Under the pieces are notes generated by a model, which made no database searches, was not told the origin of the DNA, and saw only the letters and a program-made list of their open reading frames with translations. Both the position numbers and the translations under genes were made by a program. DNA of 64,000 nt from Bathynomus jamesi (taxonomy: Eukaryota > Arthropoda > Malacostraca > Isopoda > Cirolanidae), in the NCBI GenBank assembly GCA_023014485.1, contig JAJOZX010000936.1, positions 969,001 to 1,033,000 on the forward strand, read 5' to 3'. Shown here piece after piece: positions 44,426-53,500 of the stretch (positions within the stretch are counted from its first letter, which is position 1; every line of letters starts with the position of its first letter).

Positions 44426-44598
44426 TTAAATGGCATTAATAGCCGCTGTTAGTCCAGTCCAGACTTCTGTTGCCGTCGGGAGTATCTGATCCTGCGGGAG
44501 GAGGAAGCCGTATTCCCCCGTGTCTCTGACCTCAATTATGTATGAGTGGACAATCCCTACGGAATAACCCCAATCGACCGAAGTTCCCGCCGCAGGGT
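44426..44598 (-). other. Carboxypeptidase last exon: specificity pocket and Glu270
   Basis: The exon completes the Tyr248 codon, then reads PAAGTSVDWGYSVGIVHSYI, EVRDTGEYGFLLPQDQILPT and ends AAINAI. The acceptor is CTCACAG. Confidence 0.93.
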
Positions 44599-47500
44599 CT
44601 GTGAGGAAAACATTGTGATGTAATAAATGTAAATATCCTGAGTCAGGCAGTTGTCATAGTAACATTCTAAGTGTATTTATATATATTCCATAGGATTCAT
44701 ATCAGGGTTTTGGGATGCCCAAAATAGAAGTTTAGCGCCCTTTTTTTCCCCATCGTGTCGTGTAGTCATAAGTGATAAAAGACGCCTTTCTGGTATAGTA
44801 GACATAGCTAGTACTTCAAAATTCCCACGCGCCGAGTGGAATTTAAACGTCTTCTTGCGAACACTAATCTGTTTTACACGCCATACCAGGTTGATGCCCA
44901 AACCATAGCACCTTTTCGCCATATTTCACAGTGCAGTGAAGATACTGACGATGGAAGGCCTCAGATGGACTCCTCCTCATCCACATTCAGCGTCCACACG
45001 TAAACTGCTGAATCTAGAGTCATCAGCCACCACAACTTTTTGGCAGTTTATTCTTTTCAGAAAGGAAAGGTTTCTGACGTGCTACACGTTTTCTATAGCC
45101 AAGGCGTGAAGATGAACCCGAACTCATTTCAGTCGCGCGCAAGTGATGTCAGCAACAGAATGCCGACATTTAGTTCGAGGATAATGGTCTCCCTGGTCGC
45201 TATCAATACACCCTGAAAGTGTATTGATAATGGATGAACGTAAAGTATTTGATCCGTAGCATTTTCTGTTATTTGGACCAGTGGACCACATTCTGTTCCC
45301 AAGTAAACTGAGAAATATCGCGAGAACCGCTTCTCTTCGACATGAAAGCGATACAAACTTACCATTTATGACAGGTGTCACTCGTAAGCGCGTCAACTTG
45401 GCTTCTAGAATATTCTACCATGTCGAACGGTCCAGAAGACAGGGTGGCTAAGTTATTTTGTTAGGTAAGTATTCATTGTAATATACCCGTAAATCGGCAA
45501 ATAAGTTTTTTAACTCCCTGTCACTCGATAATCTAATGTGTCTCACTAACAAACTTTAATAAATTGGCTTAGTCGGACTTAGTTTGTTCTTAACTGAGTA
45601 TTTAAGCATTGACAGTGTCTTAAGTGTATATAAATGAGAGAGAATAAAAATAAGACCAAACCTAATTGGGTGAAACCTCATTTCAGATTCTCACTTTATA
45701 GAATTTATTCTACTTGAACTAACAAGAAAATAAGAATGGCTCACTTCTAGAAAAAAAAGAAAGCTTAAAATACTTCAAACAAAGCTCCTAATACCATCAA
45801 CCAAACAGAATTTGCTTCCTCATTTCCATAATCCTCACTTCACTGACTTCCACTACCTTAACTCCATAACCTTCAGCCTTCAATGACCCACACTTTTCGT
45901 ACATAAACACTTACTTTTCCACAATACTATTTTTCCTGTCTTTTCTTTTATATTTACCTGATCCCTTACCTTAAATTAATCCATCGTTTGTAGCTCAATG
46001 AATAACAACGTTTTTCTGTAAGCGAAGTGACGACACTGAGATCAGAGGGTTCGAATCCCGGTGATGCTGGTAATAATAATACAAGAGTTAGTAGAGCAAT
46101 GGGCCGTATTAGTTGGCCTGAGTTCTGGGCCACTTTCTGGCCCTCCTGACTCATTATTATTATTATTATTATCTTAAATTAATTGTACATTAAAATGAGA
46201 GAGCTAAGCGAGAAACCTTAATTTTTCACTTTATGTGACGACGTGGTTATATTTTCCCGTTGCCATGGGAACCAGAAGTTGTTTAGCCTCTTCTTTAACG
46301 GCTAAGGTCGTATGACGGAGGAGACCTACTGATTTACTTGGAATCCGAACCACTGGTCGCTACATCATCTGAACGCGGAGGACGGTCGCTACATCATCTG
46401 AACGCGGAGGACGGTCGCTACATCATCTGAACGCGGAGGACGGTCGCTACATCATCTGAACGCGGAGGACGGTCACTCATCCAGCTGTTACCGAGACCCA
46501 ACGTCGCTTAACCTCGTTTATCTAACGGGAAGCGGTGTTACGAAGTGACCACGACGTAAACCTGATCCTTGGTCTGACTGGGATATTCGATACTTTGAAA
46601 AGTATCATTTTCTTGGACCTACACCCACTCGGTCCACGGAACAGTCTAGCCACACACACAAAAAATAGCTTAACATAACTTAACCTAATCTAACCTAACC
46701 TAGCCTAGCCTAACTAAACATAACCTAAGTTAATCTAACCCACAATAACTTGTTTATTAAATGTTACGTTCAGAGAATGAGGTTGGTCCACATTTTCTTT
46801 GCAAATGAACTGTTAACACGTAACAAATGAGCTACTTACAGATTGTGGCGTAGTGAGGACCATTCGTGTAAACGAATCCATTGACGGTAGTAATCGCATC
46901 AACTCCTACATCAGATACTCCGTACTGATAGATTAAGAGAAAAAAAAATCATTTTCGAAAGAAAACACAAAATAAATATAAGCTACAAGTAGCGAAATCA
47001 AAAGTATTTTCCATTTCAGCAGCTCGAGAAAGACTGCCTCAATTTTAATTGATCGATAACGGCCATATTTGTTAATGTAACGACTTCTCTTGAACAAATT
47101 TGAATCGGCTATCTCCATAGATCATATACACACACACCATGTTTTGGATCGGTCCGCTCAAGATTTAGTTCCTTTCAGGAGGAGGGAATGCGAAAGCGAT
47201 AGTGCTCACATAAACTTTTCACAATAAAAGAACGCTTAAAATATCATATTAAGTCCTTCAAATCAATTGTCGGTGTTAAAATAACAGGAATGAAACTATG
47301 CGTAAAAATACTTTATCCGGCTTTCATTCATTAATCCTAGAAGATCAGTGTAGGACCGCACACATAGGAAATAGTGTCGGATCTACGTAACTCCAAAATG
47401 AAAATTACATTTAAAGGTTGAATTAAGTAATTTGTTATTACTAAACAACAATAAAAATTAACTTACGTAGAATAAAAGACACTATTCTCAGAAAAACAAA

Positions 47501-50500
47501 TGTACTTTTATTGTAATAGGCCACGCTGGCTTTCTAGGGTTAAACCAACGAGAGAGACAATACGTGTAGTCAAACTCAAATGAACGGACTGTCATTTCAA
47601 CCATTAAATTAACAGAGAGGCAGATTTTCAGATATTTATAATGGAGTTAAGATGGATATCTAGTAAAATAATTAATTTCTATAATATATTTTATATACCA
47701 GCTCATCCACTTCTGAAGGAAGATCGTCCGTCCATCCAAAAGTAAACAACCACAATTGTCCGTAGGAATGAATACTAAAGAATGCTTTCACCGTCTGCGT
47801 CTCTTGAATGGACAATACTTTGGACCTCACTGCGGACGTTTCAGATTCGGAGAAAGGCTTCGGACCTTTACGCAGATGGGAAATGAAATTGGATAAAGGT
47901 ATAAACAATTACCAAAAAAGGAGTAGCAATTAATATTATTAATAATAATTGGTATTAGTAGACGCCTGGCTCAGGACGGTACCAGATGAGCCGGGTGTGC
48001 CTAGAGGTGTGCCTAGAGGTAGGCCTAGAGGTGGGGTCACCAGCTTCACCTTCGTGTGAAGAAAGACTAACGCGCGGAACTGCTACGAAGTCACGAGGTT
48101 AATCGCAATGCATATAATATTTATTCTATATTTACATTAATAATATTACGCAAAATATAAAGTATGGAAATATTACTATTTAAAACTAAAATATTTTACC
48201 GTGGTAAGTCTCATCGCACGAGTAATTCGAAGCTCCAATTACCGCCCAATGGCCGTCGTTATAGTTGCGATTTAAATCTACTCCCTTACACTCGTTCGAT
48301 GAATACTGCATTCGATTCTTCCGCCACATACGATCCTGGAATTTAATAATGGTTATATCGTATAAGTCTCCTTCACGTGGTTTTAAAAGCAATAATCAAT
48401 GTCACATCAACTATAGAGGAATAAAAATAATTTCTAGTTTAATTTTTTATTTATTCAACTGAAATGAGCCAAAAACAATTATGGAGAGTATGTGTCTCTA
48501 TACATATTCAAAGTTATTTGTAACTCAATTTTAGAATAAAATTGCTCAGCTGGGCAAAATTTCTAATATTAAAAGAAGTAAAATAGCTTTCACTGAATAT
48601 TTGACTACAGTGTACGGATTTGTCTCTAAATCTATCTCTCTCTAAATCTATCTATGAATAGACTGTCATTGTCATCCGGACACCATTACAAATTTGAAGG
48701 AAAATAATTTGTTTACAGTATGATTTTGATCGTCATACAGCCACAGGATCATAGAAAATTCGTGTCCATATTTAAACTAATATTCAATATGTACAGGGTG
48801 GCCCATAAGTCCCAATCGGTTACAATTAAAGCGAAAATACAAAAAAATCAAACAAAGTAAAAAGTTTATAAGAAGTTTAGAAATATTTATTAATTATTCA
48901 ATGCGCAAAATATAACTATCTCGACATATAGACTTTCCTTAGTAATCGATTACGTCGCTTTAGTTATAACCGATTGGGATTTATGAGCCACCCTGTACAT
49001 ATATATTTAAATAAATATATAATGTTTTTTACAACTGTAAAGTTTAAAGAGAAACTTGATTTTCGCCGTATTTTGAATTCTACAATTTCATACTATTTAA
49101 ATTACTTGAACTAGCTACAGTTTAGTTTGGTTATATTTAAAACTTAAATTTATTCTAGTAAAGTGGGGTTTGTTTCTTTGTTCAGGTTCCGAGTTAAATA
49201 AGTCTGAAAAGACATTATTAACCAGTCCCGTAGCCAGGACTTCCCAAGTAGGGAATTGAAATTGTAGAAAGGCGGACTTTTGGATCACCCGAAGATCAGG
49301 GGCCCCAGCCTTCTTTAGTTAACGAAAATATCACGACTTAACCTAATCAATCGTTAGGCCAACTGTACGCCCTTGACGATTGGTTAGGTTAAGCCGTGAT
49401 ATTTTCGTTAGCCTTATAAGGCTAACTAACGAAGGCTGGGGCCCTGATCTTCAGGTGATCCGGACCTTTTGGTGCAACGATCTTGTCACTGTGGAGGGGG
49501 TTTACAGTAGTTAAGTTTAGAATAGTTTAGAGTAGTTTGTGATGTTTCAAAAGAAAAAATGCTACAAAAATGCAAGTGTTTATTTACCAAATGCTGTTAT
49601 ATATTATAATAGCATATCATAAGCTATAACTATGGTTACAAAAGTGAACCTTTCCTGTCAAAGGGGGAGGGTCGTTCAAACCCCCCCCCCCCCCCCCCCG
49701 TGTAGGCCCTGTTAATTCTAATAATATATTTATTTAATTAACAATTACTAAGCACATAGTAAGTTTCTTCTTTAATTAAAACGAATTACCTAACATGCTT
49801 TCATCTAGCATCGTCATATTTACAGTAGAACGTTTTCAATATCACATCGAGTAAATATCAAATACAAGACGTCGACTTTTTGGTGGACAATTTTTTTTTT
49901 AATGTAAATTAAATGATATTGTAGACGGTATAAAACAAAGCTATTAGAAAGGGTAAATATGCCATACGCCTTTATCATAACCAACCCTTTAATACATACA
50001 TCAGTTTGTTTGTTTGTTTTTTCTGTTTAAGGTGCTTTCAACCCTGCTGGATTATTGACACCATTTTTTTTTTTTTTTTGTAGAGAAAGGTGGTGAAAGA
50101 AGTAGTAGAAGAAAGGTAAATTTTGTTTCAGTCCATGTGTAATCATAGCCGTCAGCATTAAGTACAGGAACCATAAAAATATCATGGTTGTCGAGAAACG
50201 CTGTGACGGTATCATCAACGCTGTATTGTGACGTCAAGTAATTGAGACCCCAAAGACACGTGGCAGGAGTAATCCATCTTTTAGGACGAAAGTCATATTA
50301 AAAAGTGTCATCAACAATTTCCGAAATTTTACGTATAGGAAATAATGTTCTGGTTATAGAAAGGAACAAAAGTACTGGAATGCTTTAGTCCCAAATATCC
50401 TTTAATAAACAATAATTGTCAAAATGTTCAAGAAAATAACTTTCCTATAGCGATACCTGGCAATTACAATGAGTCTGACAGATATAGCAATATAGTACAA

Positions 50501-53500
50501 CCATAGTCTAATATAATACAACAAGTCATTTCATAAGCCCTATTTTCATTCCTAAAAATTCATACTAATTTAATAATTCAGTTAACTCAAATCACAGTAT
50601 AACGCTAACAGTGTTAATAATTAATTCATTGATTTCTAAATTTATGCCAAATATAGCCTAAACATCTTTCTTCAGCTTTGTGTTAACAATAAATATAAGT
50701 GAATTTCTCCTCACCATTTAATTGATATTTTAGAAAAACTGCAAATAATGTCTTCAAAAATGAAAAAGATTTCATTAATATCAGTAAATGATATATTTTA
50801 ATTTAGTTTATCAAATAGTCTAATTTTTGTATTTTACTATGAAGACATAGAAAACGTTATCGTAAACAGGAACAATTATATTTTTGGTTAAATATCAAAT
50901 TCACGGTAATGAATTTTACGTGTTAGGCAAGTTATTCAATATTAATTAAGTTAAGCTACATTAGGTCAGGTTAGGTTAGGTAAAGTTTAGGCCATTATTT
51001 TGAACTCTTAAAAAAATGTATTATCGTGGATCTTAAATTTTACCACATTTTTTTGAACATACTTTTTTTAACATATTTCGGATTGTCATTTTCCTTTTCA
51101 ATAATTAATCGTTACGTGAAATTCAAAGTCCAGAAAGAGGTGAGATTTAGAATAGATTAGAATCGAAATTAAATCGAATCGTGAATTCTAATCCAATAAG
51201 TACATAAAACTATACTGTTACTACAAATACTAGCTCTAACTAGATAGCATTTTTGTAAAAGAATCTCTCTCTCTCTCTCTCTCTCTCTCTGTTATTTTAA
51301 GACCTTCAGAATATTAATTAACATATAATACTGCGACTTTTGTCTAATATCAAATAAAGATTAATTTTTAAAGTACGTTAAATCTAACTGGTTTTTTCCT
51401 ATAGAATTTTTAAAGTACATTAATTCTAACTGATGTGGTGTGGGGCATTTCATTAGCTCCTACTGATGTATAAGTCACTACTGCCATTTTCACCATAGTA
51501 ATAAATTTTGTAATCAACTAGTTAAAATGTGCTAATTTCATTAAGTACTTTTAAATTCATAATCTATTATTTTTCTATATTTTTTTTATTAAATTATTTA
51601 TTTTAAAATTATGTAACATTTTGTAAACTTTGACTAAAATATATAGTCCAGTTTTACAGTTATTTATGTCACTGTAAATTGTAAAAGTCCTGTATTTATT
51701 TTATCAATGTAGGTTATTCAATATTCAATGTTTGCTATTATTATTGGTGCTATGATTATTATTATTTTTTGTTGTTACTATTACTATTACTGGCCACTTT
51801 CCCAATTTTTTATGTAATAAGCTAAATGCCATTAATTTGCCTAAAAAGCCTCCATGCTTCCAAGGTGAAAATACTGTGAATATATTAATGTCATAACAAA
51901 TATCTAAATATTGTAAAACTCTGTCATTTTGTATTCTCTTTTTTTAATAAAGTTTTTGAATTTGAATTTTGAGTTTAGAGCTGTATTTTTTCACGCCCAC
52001 GTTTACTCGTTCTTGCGTACGATCCGCATGCGATTATACCACACAATGTAGATATCACAATAAGCGCGCGTTTGTCATTCCCACGCTCAAATGAGCTCTA
52101 ATATTAATCGCGTGCAAACGCATAGTGAAAGCGAGGCTTAAGGGTCCAAAGTCCATACAAAAGATCGGGAGAAGCGATAAATATTCTAAGTAGAATTGAC
52201 GAAACAAACACTTTAACACGATATATGAGGAATGGTATATGAAATATATGTCTGCAAACGTATAAAAATATACGCTCAAGACCGAGCGTATCTATCTATC
52301 TATCGAGTCTATCTATCTATATAGATAGTTTAGATAACACTAGGCAACAAATTTCAACTTTTTTTTTGTTACAGACACGTGAACTACTGATTCCTACTAA
52401 AGCGGTGATGCTGATTTCAGATCTGATATCAAAATTTCTCTATCACGTCCAGATTTTGTGTAACCGAAAACCCCTATTTTTCATTTTTTTCTCACCCGCT
52501 TCTATTACGAAAGCCGTCTAAGCTACTTTTCCGTGCCACGTTTTATGTTAAGCATACTTAAATAATTAGTGAACAGGGATGTCTTTCCTCCTTTATTCTG
52601 GCTTAAGACAGACAGCGGAATTCCGCTGGCGGAGTTACCACCCCTGCGCCCAACCATCCACCCAAAGCGCGTTAGTATTTTGTTGTTACTACTGAAAGGC
52701 AAATTCCTGTTCTTAAGTGAAACTTTGGTGTGTCCTCTTCCTTTGTCGCTTGTAGGATGACGAGCTCTCCTTCTGCAGGAACCAACAATAATCTCCCATC
52801 ATATTTGGGTTGAAATTACCTTGGTATCTGTTTTCCATAACTGAGATCTGTTGGTGGAAGCGCTCACCATGCTCGTCACTTACAGCCCCAAGGTTGGCCG
52901 GGAAGAAGTCAAGATGAGAATGTAAAAAATGAATTTTCAAAGACATTCTGCATCCCATTATTTCATAAGATTTAAGCATGTTTTCTACGAGTTTACGGTG
53001 GTTTTCAGCTTCGTGGTTTCCAAGAAAATTTTTGACAACTTCAACGAAAGATGTCCATGCTCCTAGTTCATTCTCATTTAGGTTAGATGGAAACGATGAG
53101 TCGTGGATGACACTGCGGATCTGTGGTCCAGTGAAAACTCCAGCTTCTAGCTTAGCATCTGTCAATATTCCTTTGAATTTATCCTTTAAATATTGGAAAC
53201 CACTACCTTGATGATCCATACCCTTCACGAAATTTTTCATAAGGCCAAGTTTAATGTGAAGTGGTGGAAGATGTACTTTCTGAGGGTCAATAAGTGCTGG
53301 GTGTTTCACATTGTATTTACCAACAACATGTTCAGTTCTAGATGGCCAATCATGTTTTTTGTAGTGGTTCTTGTCATCTCTGCTGTTCCATAGACACAAA
53401 AAGCACATATGCTTTGTGTAGCCCAACTGTAACCCAAGAAGTAATGATACAACTTTAAGGTCGCCACAAATATTCCATGTGTGGTCCTTATATTTGATGA

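Noticed and set aside
44986..45396. Separate gene on the - strand
   Set aside because: Overlapping short frames without domains; better explained as the upstream part of the Tc1-like relic.
46355..46470. CRISPR-like array
   Set aside because: The 29-bp units are directly adjacent without spacers and lie in a eukaryotic SINE.
46675..46745. Telomere-like CCTAA repeats
   Set aside because: Irregular TAACCTAA/AACCTAG words over about 70 bases; low-complexity sequence without exact CCTAA or TTAGG arrays.
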